The notes below the pieces were generated by a model. The model was not told where the DNA came from. It was given only the letters and a program-made list of their open reading frames with translations, and did not search any database. This document shows positions 37,424 to 47,204 of a stretch of 64,000 nt of DNA, piece after piece. Positions within the stretch are counted from its first letter, which is position 1. Each line of letters begins with the position of its first letter. The stretch spans positions 42,780-106,779 of the forward strand of contig SWBL01000166.1 in the NCBI GenBank assembly GCA_024195585.1. Reading direction: 5' to 3'. Position numbers and translations under genes: made by a program. The DNA is from Aureobasidium sp. EXF-3400 (Eukaryota; Ascomycota; Dothideomycetes; Dothideales; Saccotheciaceae).

Positions 37424-40400
37424 ATGTCAAGACCGGCCATCCCGAGGCACATAGTCGGACTTCTTGCCCTCGCAGTCGCTCAAGTTTCAGCACTGGATCT
37501 ACCATACAACCCAACACATATTGTGATACCTGAGCAGAACGACCAAGACGACCAAACAGTATCATACGCATATATCCTACAACCCGGTACCAATGGCCAA
37601 ACCAGTTTACTTTCGCTCGATCTCACCAAATCGCTCGAGGCTTCGAAACTATCCTTGACGACGCTATACAACTCGCTACCATTTCTGTCAGCGACATCGA
37701 ATCGAGCATACACACCACTAAAAGGAAGCGAACAGAACATCACCGTCGTCGCTGGCGACTGCTCTACAGATGGCGATGCTCCCGAAGTCTGGACCTTCAT
37801 CCCAGCCACTAATGGCAAACATGGCAACGGAACATGGTTACAAAGTACACCTGCAGCAGCTGCAAAGAACAAGGTCCATGGTCCCGACTTCCTAAGCTCG
37901 GGTATCGCATTCTCGGACTTGGCCAAGGGCAATGCTTCAACGACAAGTTTATATGTTTTCGGAGGAATGTGCCCGTTGCCCAAGGCTACCGACGAAACCT
38001 GGATGTCTGCAGCAAATTACACTAACCAGATGATGACCTTCTCTCCAGAACTTGACAGCTCGAAGCAAGTGGCTTATACTCCTGCTTTCCTATCCAGCAA
38101 AGGTCCACCTGTCGCTGAGGCTGGCTTCAGTATGACACCCTTGGCCCCTGCTTTCTCAGATAACTCTAGCAGCACCCAAAGCGCACGCCAGAGCTTCGTG
38201 CTGGTCGGAGGTCACACTGGAGCTGCTTTCATCAACATGTCATCCGTAGCTCTGTTCTCCCTTCCCGAAGAGACCTGGACTTATCAACCCGTCGATCAAC
38301 CTTCGACCGCAAATACCGATCTCGCAGTCAGAGGAGCTATCACGGCCGTCGAACCAAGATCAGGGCATACTGCAGTGCTGACTGAGGATGGCAAGAGCTT
38401 GGTTGTGTTTGGTGGATGGGTTGGAGATGTCACAAATGCCGCCTCACCCCAACTAGCCGTGCTAGAACTCGGTTCGGGCTATGGAGGCGATGGAGATTGG
38501 GAGTGGTCAGTACCTCTCCAAACAGCTTCTGGTCTGTCTGGAGCAGGTATCTACGGACACGGCGCAGCCATGCTTCCTGGTGGAGTCATGATGATCATGG
38601 GTGGATACAACATTCCTACAACATCATCCAAGCGCTTACTACGTCGTTCAACGTCTTCATCTAACTCACAAAATCTCTTCTACAACGTCACCTCGAGGTC
38701 CTGGATACAATCTTACAGCCCGCCTCCAGCAGTCACATCGGATAGTGGCACATCAGCACAAGACCAACGAAAAGGTGCACTCACCACAACATCCCAGAAA
38801 GCAGGTCTCGGTGTCGGCTTGACCATTGGAGCCATCGCGGTTGGGCTCCTTATCATCTTCTACTTCTGGTATAAGCGTCATCTCAAGCGAAGACGCGAAG
38901 CTCGTGAAACTGACAGAGAACGTCTGTACAAGAAAGGAGGCAACGGTCTCGAGCAAGCTTGGTTCGGCAATGCCAATTACGAGCCTTATCGCAGCAGCAC
39001 TACTTACGAGCCTTACCATGCCGACTACGCCTCTGGTGGAGCCTGGCAAGAGAAAGATGAGGATATGCACGATGGCTTCACGACTTGGACGCCTCATGGT
39101 GTCGAAAACAGTCCTGCTCAAATGAAAGAAGGTAGTCGCGAGGTCGAGAGATCTGGTCTGTCGATCAATGCTCCAAGCCCGACAAGAGGTCTACGAAAGA
39201 ACGGCCTGACCCGCAGTCAGTACAACTACCATGCTGCTCCTCGCTACGATGATGGCAGAATCAGCAAAGCCAGTGGCAATATTCATCCTATTGAGGAGAG
39301 AGACGAAGAGGAGGAGAGACTATCATCCAGACATAGCAACCGCTCGTTCAGAGGTCTCGGGAACATGATCGGATTGAAAAGTCTTGAGCAAGATCCGTTC
39401 AAAGATCCTCTTCCAAACCCTCTTCGCAGCCACCCGGTTACTCCAGAGCTCGGCTCTGCAGCGGAAGGCTCCCAGGGGTCTCCTATCCACAGGCAACCTA
39501 CGAATACTAGCGTTATGACAAGCACGACGAACGGCACAGACCAGGTCAGCAGCTGGATCAACCACTGGACAAACTCATATGCTGCATCTCTGCGGCGCAC
39601 CATCTCTCCCTACCCTGCCAGTCGATCCAGCTCCCCTGATAAGATTGATGAAAGGACTTCCTCTGGGCTGAGCGAAGAGTCCGATCGTTCTGGTCTGTCG
39701 AGTCACGGTCGCTCTGTTGCCAGAACATCTTCGACCCGCTCAGGCTTGTTCTTCGGTCTATCAGGACATCCATCAATCACACCTTCACAAGCACCCAGCG
39801 CATCTGTCTTGTCACGTAGCATGTCTCCTGCATATTGGGAGAACAGACCTAAACAGACAAACAGCTTACATCCACCCAGCCTGCGCCCTGGTTTAGACAG
39901 AGCACCTGACTCTTCATCAACCCAGTGCACAACTTTTGGTCAACTGATCGCTGAAAGCGAAGTGCTCCTCGGACCTGCGCCCAACAATCAACCCACAGCG
40001 CCGCTCAATCCTAAAGTGCGACGAACCTCGACAGAACTCATAGCAGCTGCCGTTGGAAAGACACCACCTCTTCCACCTCGCCGTCGTGGTTGGATGGGTA
40101 GTATCCGTCAAGTGTTCAGCGGCGATCGCAGCATGAGTGCCTCTCACGCCCAAAGACGTGTTGGTGCTCCCATGGTGCCGCTTCCCTCTCAGCAATACCG
40201 CGATCGCAGCAACAGCCCTGCCAAGGGCCACGCTCGCGCAGGATCCTCTATGTCGGCTTCCGCTCCCCGTCGCGCAGCTAGTGACAGTTCACAATTCCTA
40301 GGCACCAGGCGCGGACCTCGTGATTGGGAAGGTGACGAGAACGACCCTCGTTGGCAACCTTATCGTGACGACCCAGATACCGGCGACTGGGGTGATGTCC

Positions 40401-40780
40401 CCGAGACCGCAGTCTCGAAAGCAGAAGCTGAGAAACAGACACCTGAAGACGAGCGCGAGGACTGGGACATCGAAGAGGCAGCCGCCAACCGCGATGTTCA
40501 AGTCATGTTTACGGTCCCAAAAGCTCGCTTACGTGTCGTCAATGCGGATGTTGACAAAGCCAGTTTGAGAAGCATTAGCGATGGTGCAAAGAGCATTCGT
40601 GCTAGACAACTTCTTAAAGAAGAAGAGGAGAACAAGGACAAGCATAAGGAAGAGGCGGCCGAAGCAGGTGCTCAGCGTAAGCCATCGAACTATGGTATCC
40701 AGATCCAGGACTGGGAACGCGAAGCCCTGGAGAAGAGGGACGCTGAAGAAGAAGAGGCGGAAACGAGCAAGAAAATTTGA
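37424..40780 (+). CDS. Kelch-like ectodomain protein with one membrane span and long cytosolic tail
   Basis: A single exon of 1118 residues from the ATG at 37424; the codon seven earlier in frame is GTG, not a start. Residues 1-24 are a signal peptide ending VSA. The ectodomain (about 25-455) has Kelch/galactose-oxidase-like phrases (YVFGGMCPL, FVLVGGHTG, SGHTAVLTEDG, LVVFGGWVG, AAMLPGGVMMIMGGY) and several NxS/T sites. One span lies at about 464-486 (GVGLTIGAIAVGLLIIFYFW), followed by basic KRHLKRRRE, so it is a type I protein. The tail of about 630 residues is disordered, rich in Ser, Pro and Arg, and ends in a charged DWEREALEKRDAEEEEAE stretch. The architecture suggests a surface sensor or adaptor; no function is established to my knowledge. 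Confidence 0.85.
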   Translation: MSRPAIPRHIVGLLALAVAQVSALDLPYNPTHIVIPEQNDQDDQTVSYAYILQPGTNGQTSLLSLDLTKSLEASKLSLTTLYNSLPFLSATSNRAYTPLKGSEQNITVVAGDCSTDGDAPEVWTFIPATNGKHGNGTWLQSTPAAAAKNKVHGPDFLSSGIAFSDLAKGNASTTSLYVFGGMCPLPKATDETWMSAANYTNQMMTFSPELDSSKQVAYTPAFLSSKGPPVAEAGFSMTPLAPAFSDNSSSTQSARQSFVLVGGHTGAAFINMSSVALFSLPEETWTYQPVDQPSTANTDLAVRGAITAVEPRSGHTAVLTEDGKSLVVFGGWVGDVTNAASPQLAVLELGSGYGGDGDWEWSVPLQTASGLSGAGIYGHGAAMLPGGVMMIMGGYNIPTTSSKRLLRRSTSSSNSQNLFYNVTSRSWIQSYSPPPAVTSDSGTSAQDQRKGALTTTSQKAGLGVGLTIGAIAVGLLIIFYFWYKRHLKRRREARETDRERLYKKGGNGLEQAWFGNANYEPYRSSTTYEPYHADYASGGAWQEKDEDMHDGFTTWTPHGVENSPAQMKEGSREVERSGLSINAPSPTRGLRKNGLTRSQYNYHAAPRYDDGRISKASGNIHPIEERDEEEERLSSRHSNRSFRGLGNMIGLKSLEQDPFKDPLPNPLRSHPVTPELGSAAEGSQGSPIHRQPTNTSVMTSTTNGTDQVSSWINHWTNSYAASLRRTISPYPASRSSSPDKIDERTSSGLSEESDRSGLSSHGRSVARTSSTRSGLFFGLSGHPSITPSQAPSASVLSRSMSPAYWENRPKQTNSLHPPSLRPGLDRAPDSSSTQCTTFGQLIAESEVLLGPAPNNQPTAPLNPKVRRTSTELIAAAVGKTPPLPPRRRGWMGSIRQVFSGDRSMSASHAQRRVGAPMVPLPSQQYRDRSNSPAKGHARAGSSMSASAPRRAASDSSQFLGTRRGPRDWEGDENDPRWQPYRDDPDTGDWGDVPETAVSKAEAEKQTPEDEREDWDIEEAAANRDVQVMFTVPKARLRVVNADVDKASLRSISDGAKSIRARQLLKEEEENKDKHKEEAAEAGAQRKPSNYGIQIQDWEREALEKRDAEEEEAETSKKI

Positions 40781-41208
40781 GGTTGTGAATGTTTATGATG
40801 CAAAGACGATGGAGAGGTTTGTGAATATATTTGGGATGGCCTTTTTGATTATACTATACTAGGCGAGGCGTTTTCTCCTTTTCTTGGAGGGTTTTTTCTT
40901 CTTCTCTGAGTGCCGATTGCGAAGGGTATCGAGCATGAGTTTTTTTGGTTGTGGATTTTGATGATTCTTTACATCAACACCTTCTCTTCTTTTCTTTGTC
41001 AAGATCATTGGTTAGACTTTTCTATGCTTACGATTGAAACATTTTCTTCTCTCACCATGCTTGTCGACTTGTCAGTCTCTGATACAACTGTGACTCGATG
41101 AATCGTCTCAATACGACTACGAACAGCAAAAGCGAAGCAGTGGATTGGTCTAATATTGATTCATGATATTTGGATGGCCGGACGCCTGAGCTACGTACAA
41201 TTTTTCCA
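40781..41208. other. Intergenic between convergent Kelch-like and pirin genes
   Basis: T-rich 3' flanks of two converging genes. No gene. Confidence 0.5.
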
Positions 41209-42183
41209 TTACAAGCCCATGTCAAAGAGCAAGAACTCAGCAGGCTTATCGCCAACACTCTCGACCTCGATCTCTCCCGGTCCAGTAGCATTGGTAATGT
41301 ACGCACCATCACCCTCACCCAACTCAACATTGCCAACCTTGATCTTAGCACCACCAGTCTTTGGCTGCGTTCTCCCACTCATAACAAGATGCACAAACAC
41401 ATTTCTCTTTCCCTCAGCCACAAGCTCATGAACCACACTCTTGCCAGGCCCCAAGATACTAGCATCCATACTCAAATCCGCATGCAAAGGAATAGGCTGA
41501 TCCTCTGCATCATTTCCACTATGTCTCTTTACATCCTCCATAATCCTAACCAACTTATCCTCCTTCATCTCATCCGTAAACTTTCTGGTCACATAGCTAG
41601 GTGCCAAGCCTCTGGTATACGGCTTTGCCCAAATCTGCAAAAAATGCACGTCTTCGGTTTTCTTGCGGTTGTACTCTGAATGTCTGATTCCAGTGCCTGC
41701 AGAGGTAAATTGCACTTCTCCGCGTTTCAGGTTTTCGAGATTGCCCATCGAGTCTTTGTGTTCGAGTTCGCCGCGGACTATGTAGCTCCAGATGAGGAAT
41801 TCGGCGTGCGAGTGCGTGCCGAAGCCTGTGCCTTTTTCTACGCGGTCTTCGTTTATTACGCGGAGAGGGCCGAAAGATTCGTGGCTGGGGTCGTAGTAGG
41901 AGGCGAAGGAGAAGGTGTGGAAGGTGTAGAGCCAGCCGTGGTCGGCGTGGCCGCGGGCGTTCCAGGGGCGTTTGACGATTTTGAGGGAAGAGGGGGAGGT
42001 AGACATTGTGCGGGAAATTGATGGGGTTGTTTTTGAAGAGAAGATAGTTGAGAGGGTGGTTCGTAGGGGTGTGAAGAGAGCCACGGTGATTGCTAGTATG
42101 CCGATGAGAAAGGCGAGGTTTTTGTAATTTGAGATTGTTGGAGTTGGTTGTATGTTTTTAGGTTCTGATGGTTGAGAAGACAT
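41209..42183 (-). CDS. Pirin family protein with N-terminal membrane anchor
   Basis: A single exon of 324 residues. From about 65 onward it is a full bicupin pirin. The four metal ligands of the family are visible as H124 and H126 (GTHSHAEF) and H168 and E170 (GIRHSEYN). The C-terminal cupin runs to the end (FLLFDMGL). Pirins bind iron; members act as transcription cofactors or as quercetin dioxygenases. Which applies here is unknown. Unusual is the 60-residue N-terminus with a hydrophobic segment at about 23-40 (LAFLIGILAITVALFTPL). It could anchor the protein or act as a mitochondrial or secretory signal. An internal ATG (Met60) would make a soluble pirin of normal length. Confidence 0.9.
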   Translation of the reverse strand: MSSQPSEPKNIQPTPTISNYKNLAFLIGILAITVALFTPLRTTLSTIFSSKTTPSISRTMSTSPSSLKIVKRPWNARGHADHGWLYTFHTFSFASYYDPSHESFGPLRVINEDRVEKGTGFGTHSHAEFLIWSYIVRGELEHKDSMGNLENLKRGEVQFTSAGTGIRHSEYNRKKTEDVHFLQIWAKPYTRGLAPSYVTRKFTDEMKEDKLVRIMEDVKRHSGNDAEDQPIPLHADLSMDASILGPGKSVVHELVAEGKRNVFVHLVMSGRTQPKTGGAKIKVGNVELGEGDGAYITNATGPGEIEVESVGDKPAEFLLFDMGL

Positions 42184-43137
42184 GCAGAATACTGGAGGAT
42201 TGGAGAAACACTTATATTATGGGTTGACGGGACGTTGATTATGATATTTATTCTACGGCTTCCACGCCGAAGGTTTGTCATGCCGTTGTCTAGCTCGGAA
42301 ATCCAGGCTAAGTGTGGTTAATTTACAATGAGCTGGCTGGGCTTAGCATGGTTTCTAATTGGTCAACAAGTCAAAAATGCTGATGCTAAGTCGCTTGACT
42401 TATCTTATCGAACGTCTGAGCACGATAGCGATATCCTCGAATTGCTCCTCTGATCTGACTACTGTTGATTATATGTTACTGAAGCTTCCATGGTCTGGAT
42501 GTACATGAGCGCTCGTTCATGTATGGCTTACCCAACCATAGACGGTGGTTTATATTATTTGTTGTCAGCTTCCGTACAGTCGTCGAGGTCAAAATGGGCA
42601 GTCTATCCACCCAATCCAGGAAAATGATGTTCGGAGATATGAAATCGCAATTCTCTCTCTGACCACACATTCTCACACGTTGAAAGCTCAGAACCTCTTA
42701 GAGTATATACCATAGAATATGGAAACACGTAGAGTAGTCAGTATTGGCCAAAGTGGAGAGCAGGATAGATGAATTGCCGCCGTCGAGGCTTGTACAGGGG
42801 ATGACCCTGTCGATCGAATACCGAAGCTGACTTTCAACAGCATGTTTATCGGACGAAGCCTGGATATCAGCTCCTCACAAGATCAAGTAAATCATCTTCA
42901 GAATGCTTCTAAATCGGCTTGAGTCAAATGTTCGGTGTTGCAGTGACAGGTGCATTCTTCGACCTCGAGTAAGGAGTGGTGCTTGTCGGAGATTACGGAC
43001 TTGACCCCATGAAGCAGTTGAAGACCGAGCCGGGGACTCGAGACCACATGATTCATCACGCAATACTACACCCCTAACCCCTCATCTATCTGTATAGCGG
43101 ACTTCTATACTGTAAAAGCATACAAGACAAATCAAAC
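42184..43137. other. Divergent intergenic region pirin / F-box gene
   Basis: Promoters of both flanking genes must lie here. No gene, tRNA or repeat was noticed. Confidence 0.45.
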
Positions 43138-44604
43138 ATGAAAATCGTTCAGCAGCAAGTGACCCCTCCGCCAGAGAAGAGCGGCCTGTCAGAGAAGGCA
43201 CGGCATCATCACCCCGCAATTTCCCAGCCATCAGGCAACGACTACCAACCACCTATGATATCAACGACTTCCCAATTTGACCAACTTCCCTTGGAGCTTC
43301 TGACGATCATCGCTCGTGAGGTCGACGAACACGGCCGCGATGCCACGAAATCATTACGATGTGTTTCCAAGACGTGTGCCGACCTCTGTACTGGTCTGGT
43401 CTTCCGCAGTTCAACACTACTGCTGAGGCAAAAGAGCATCAACAGTTTGAGAAGCCTACTCGAGAAACCTGATCTGTGCTCCGTGGTGACGCAGCTCACC
43501 ATCGATACTGCCGAGTACACGGATACTTGCATGGACACGTACGATTGGGAGTACCGCGATGAAGAGTTGTTGCAATCATTTCTGGCTGTTTTGAAGAAGC
43601 TGGGACGACTTCGAAACCTACGTTCTGTGACACTGAAATGCAGTAGCGAATGTGTTGGCCCTCAGCAACGACGCCACTGGTGGGCGAGAAATGTACCGGA
43701 GAGTATCAAATTCAGGACCGATGTGCTGCAGAGTCTGTTCGCCGGCTTGAATGCCAATGCAACACCGAAACTGGAGCACCTCTCTGTTGAGAATCTTCAA
43801 GGCTGTGGAAATGAAATAGTGGCTCGTTCAAGAGACTTCAAAGCGGTCATGTCCCGCATCCGTAAGCTGGAGCTTCAGATTACCACTGAAGATGTCGATG
43901 GCGATGGCTCCTTGCCTGCTAACCTCGGTAAGAAAGAGCTTCATTCATTCTTTGGACATCGGCTTGTACAAGAGTGGCTCGAACCGTTCCGCAACAACTT
44001 GACACACCTGAAGCTCTATTCGCGAGACATATATTTTGGATACCTTCCGAAGTGCAATCTACCCACTTTTCCAGCTCTGCGATCTCTGATGCTCGGAGGA
44101 ATGAGTTTTAGCCATAACGAGCAACTTACTTGGATCTTGGCACATCGCAATACACTTGATGAGCTTGTTCTGGATAACTGTCCGATTGTTATTGGCGTGC
44201 GTATACCGTCCACACTGGACTCGGATAACTATCCGATAGAGCCTTTATTCAATTCAAGCACTACAGGATCGATCCTTGCACCCTCGAGCTTCTCATACCC
44301 AGCACGATGGCATGACTACTTCTCTTCATTCGCGACAGAATTGGTCAAGCTACGGTCTATACGCTGCGGCTTTGGCGATTGGTATGACGACACGGCGTTT
44401 TCGAGTTCAGAGGAGCTCGGTACCGGACTCTGGGCGCAGAGATATCGAATCCTGGATGACGGCGAATGGCGAAGACCACCATTCGAGGATGGATCATATG
44501 ATGGAAGCTGGAATGATCCTCCAATGTATCCCGACTGTACAGATGAAGATTGGATTGCACTTTGTGAGGTGAAGGCCGCAATTGCATCAAGAGTTATTAG
44601 TTGA
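43138..44604 (+). CDS. F-box protein
   Basis: A single exon of 488 residues. An F-box at about 45-90 reads FDQLPLELLTIIAREV, followed by KSLRCVSKTCADL, the usual pattern of Pro-Leu-Glu-Leu and later Cys/Val-Ser-Lys-hydrophobic. The rest contains leucine-rich phrases (LEHLSVENL, LTHLKLYSRD, LRSLMLGGMSF, LDELVLDNCPI) suggesting a degenerate leucine-rich substrate domain. Such proteins recruit targets to SCF ubiquitin ligases through Skp1. The target is unknown, and fungal genomes carry many such paralogues. ATG at 43255 is a possible later start, just before the F-box. Confidence 0.8.
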   Translation: MKIVQQQVTPPPEKSGLSEKARHHHPAISQPSGNDYQPPMISTTSQFDQLPLELLTIIAREVDEHGRDATKSLRCVSKTCADLCTGLVFRSSTLLLRQKSINSLRSLLEKPDLCSVVTQLTIDTAEYTDTCMDTYDWEYRDEELLQSFLAVLKKLGRLRNLRSVTLKCSSECVGPQQRRHWWARNVPESIKFRTDVLQSLFAGLNANATPKLEHLSVENLQGCGNEIVARSRDFKAVMSRIRKLELQITTEDVDGDGSLPANLGKKELHSFFGHRLVQEWLEPFRNNLTHLKLYSRDIYFGYLPKCNLPTFPALRSLMLGGMSFSHNEQLTWILAHRNTLDELVLDNCPIVIGVRIPSTLDSDNYPIEPLFNSSTTGSILAPSSFSYPARWHDYFSSFATELVKLRSIRCGFGDWYDDTAFSSSEELGTGLWAQRYRILDDGEWRRPPFEDGSYDGSWNDPPMYPDCTDEDWIALCEVKAAIASRVIS

Positions 44605-45319
44605 GACAAACCTCGAACTTGTGTCAACGTCCTCGAGATACTGGTCAATATCAACCACAAAGGATAGTCCTGTCCTTATAGCATTCACATACTGGTCCAG
44701 AATAACAGTGATCGGTTGCAGCTTTGGTCCACACTCACTCACGTGTTGGGTTTAGTTTGGAAGCTTTCGACCGCTGTCGTCGACGTACCCGACGACTGCC
44801 GAACGACGCCCTGTCGAGTTGTGTCGACACTGCCAGCGCTTTCACTCTTCTACGGGGCAGTCTTCTCGACGTGTTGTAAGATATAACTACTTCTTTGGGG
44901 CTCTCTGACTTGCTCGACAACTTTCTGCTGGATAGCAAGCAGAGAGGTACTTCTCTCGGGCTCAGTTCTTCTCTCGGGCTCCGTTCTTCCCTATCTACTC
45001 CCTGTCGACGTCCCAAGGAAGTGATCTTTGAGTAACATCAAAAGGACTTTGTTCAATCGCGCGTCGTTCGCTTACACATTCGTCGAGCCGCTGCCGGGGC
45101 ACCGCACACACACGGGCACCACGTCGAGCATCCACGGGCACGGCATCGAGCATTGACCGGGCACCGCGTCGAACGTTCACTAGGTCCCCGAACATTCACT
45201 GAGTGTCGTCGTCGACACCGCTTCGTGCTCTCGGCACCCTGCTACAAAAACATCGTTCCTTCCTGCAAAGCACTTCCTCTTCTTCCTCCAAACACTCGCG
45301 TACAAGGTTGATACGCAAC
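44605..45319. other. Intergenic with short tandem repeats upstream of 45.3 kb gene
   Basis: Promoter and leader of the next gene. It contains a doubled CTCTCGGGCTC.GTTCTTC near 44953-44990 and the 23-base repeat described separately. No gene. Confidence 0.5.
45114..45181 (+). repeat. Three imperfect 22-23 base direct repeats
   Basis: Units start at 45114, 45136 and 45159, each of the form GGGCACC.CGTCGA.C.TTCAC with a few changes. They end about 140 bases before the ATG at 45320, within the probable promoter or leader. A partial fourth copy (GGGGCACCGC) lies just upstream near 45096. Confidence 0.7.
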
Positions 45320-47124
45320 ATGAGCTCCTCCAAGCCCAACGCTCCCATGGTTGACGACACCAAGATGACCGTCGATGCCAACACAGATTGGCCTGCCGCC
45401 CAACAATCCAAGGACATCGAGTCCTCCAACAACGATCAGCAGCTCAACGTCGTGCCCATCGACTTCGACTTCAACTCCATGTCTGCTAACCAGTACCACG
45501 GCGCTCAGCCCGACAACTCTATGTTGGACGGCGGATCGAGCTACGACTACAGCGCCAGCAACCACAACATGACCGGTGACGACATGACCCAGGACAACCA
45601 CTTCTCGGGTGATTTCCAGGAGGCCGCCGACGCAAAGACCCCTGCTTATCCAGCCTTCGACTACAACTCATCTGCCGTCTTCAACTCATCTTCAGCTCAA
45701 GTCGGCCACGAGCTCCAATCATCTCTCGGCGCTCAGACGCCTTTCGACCCTTCTCTCAACACCTATGAGGCAAAGACACCCTACGTCGCCCCCATGGCCC
45801 CCAACTCTCCTCGTCTGTCGGTCGCCGACGGTCAGATCCCAGAGCTTGATCTTGACGTCGATACATGGCTGAAAACCGCTCAGCCATCTGCCGGCTTGTT
45901 CTTTGGCGCTCAGCCATCTGTCGACTTCTCTTCTCCCGGCCCTCAGACCACCGAATTCGCTCCTGAACCTCAGACCGCCGAGTTTTCCCCCGGCCCTCAG
46001 AACACCGACTTCTCCTCCGGCCCTCAGAACACCAACTTCTCCTCAGGCCCTCAGAACACCGACTACCAACCTCCCAGCAGCCCTATGGACATGAGCTTCC
46101 CCCCCTCAGCACCTTCTACCCCTGTCGTCAAGCCAGTCTCTGACAAGAGAACTCCCACCCCTCGTAAGGCCAAGACCAAGGCCAAGACAGCTATCGCTGG
46201 CGATGAGGACACTGAGAATGAGACACGCTCGCTTCTCACTTCTCGTGGCAAGGGAAAATCCAAGGCTAAGCAAGCCGCAGCCGAGGACGAGCAGGTTGAA
46301 CGTGACAACGACGAAGAGACTCCTACTGCTGGCTCCTCGAACAAAGGAAAGGGCCGCAAGGGAGCTGCCGCCAACAAGACATCAACCAGCACACCTGTCA
46401 GAAAGCCCAGAGCCAAGAAGGTTGGAACTGATACTCTGACCACCATGGGTCACCAGCGCGTCCGCAAGGTAAGTTGTTTCTCTCATTTGGCTCCAGAATC
46501 TATACTAACCCACCACCAAGGCAGCCAAGAATGGCATTGCTCAGACCAAGCCCATCCCTCACACCTTTGAAGAATGTGACGAGGCCGATCAAACCTTGAT
46601 CAACATGCGCGATGTAAGTTTCCTATTCTTATTCTATCTGATACTCCCTCTAACTTCCTATACAGAACGGTCACACCTGGGCCGAGTGCAAGGCTCGCTA
46701 CGCCGAGCTCGAAGGTGTCACCCACGGCGCCAGCACCATCCCCAACCGCTACGACCGTCTCAAGACCGCCTTCATCGAAATGCGCGACGAGGATAACCTT
46801 CGCCTCTTCGACATCAAGAAGGCTCTCGAAGACGACTTCAACAGCAGAAAATGGGGCATGATCGCTGCAGAGATCGTCAAGGCTGGTGGTGACCAGTACG
46901 ACCCTGAAGACTTGAGACGCCGCTTCAAGCAGCTCATGGACAAGGCCGGCTTCAAGGTCAACGAAGGCTTGGCTAGAAAGGACGTTGACTTTAAGGTCGA
47001 CGGTGCTGATGAGGAGGACGAGAATGATGATGATGCTATGGGAGGAGACGATGAGTACGCCGAATTTGCTCACATGGACATCGACGATGAGGGTGATGAT
47101 GTGGAAGACTCGCTCGCCTACTAA
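45320..47124 (+). CDS. Nuclear-looking protein with 9-residue repeat and conserved C-terminal helical domain
   Basis: Three exons, 45320-46468, 46521-46613 and 46666-47124, give 566 residues. The frame extends upstream to a GTG at 45203, but the first in-frame ATG is 45320. The joins read RVRK|AAKNGIAQTK and NMRD|NGHTWAECKA. The N-terminus is disordered and Asn/Ser/Gln rich. Five tandem 9-residue units of GPQNTDFSS type follow near 206-250. A basic, Lys/Arg-rich linker (about 270-375, KAKTKAKTAIAG, KGKGRKG) looks like a nuclear localisation region. The C-terminal 180 residues are helical (TWAECKARYAELEG, WGMIAAEIVKAGG, DLRRRFKQLMDKAG), recalling Myb/SANT-like folds. An acidic tail follows. 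A chromatin or transcription role is inferred, not shown. Confidence 0.8.
45940..46071 (+). repeat. In-frame 27-base minisatellite, five units
   Basis: Five consecutive 27-base units, centred on GGCCCTCAGAACACCGAC, encode variants of GPQNTDFSS. The last three units are nearly identical and the first two diverged. The array keeps the reading frame, so copy-number change would lengthen or shorten the protein without breaking it. Confidence 0.85.
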
Positions 47125-47204
47125 TCAAAACACCTCGATCGAAGAGGCCCGCGAATCTTGGGGTTCGCAATGCGTCTCGATCTCAACATCAAGAGCGAAT
47201 TGAC

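Noticed and set aside
45203..45319. 39-codon N-terminal extension of the 45.3 kb gene
   Set aside because: It opens with GTG and covers leader-like sequence; first ATG is 45320.
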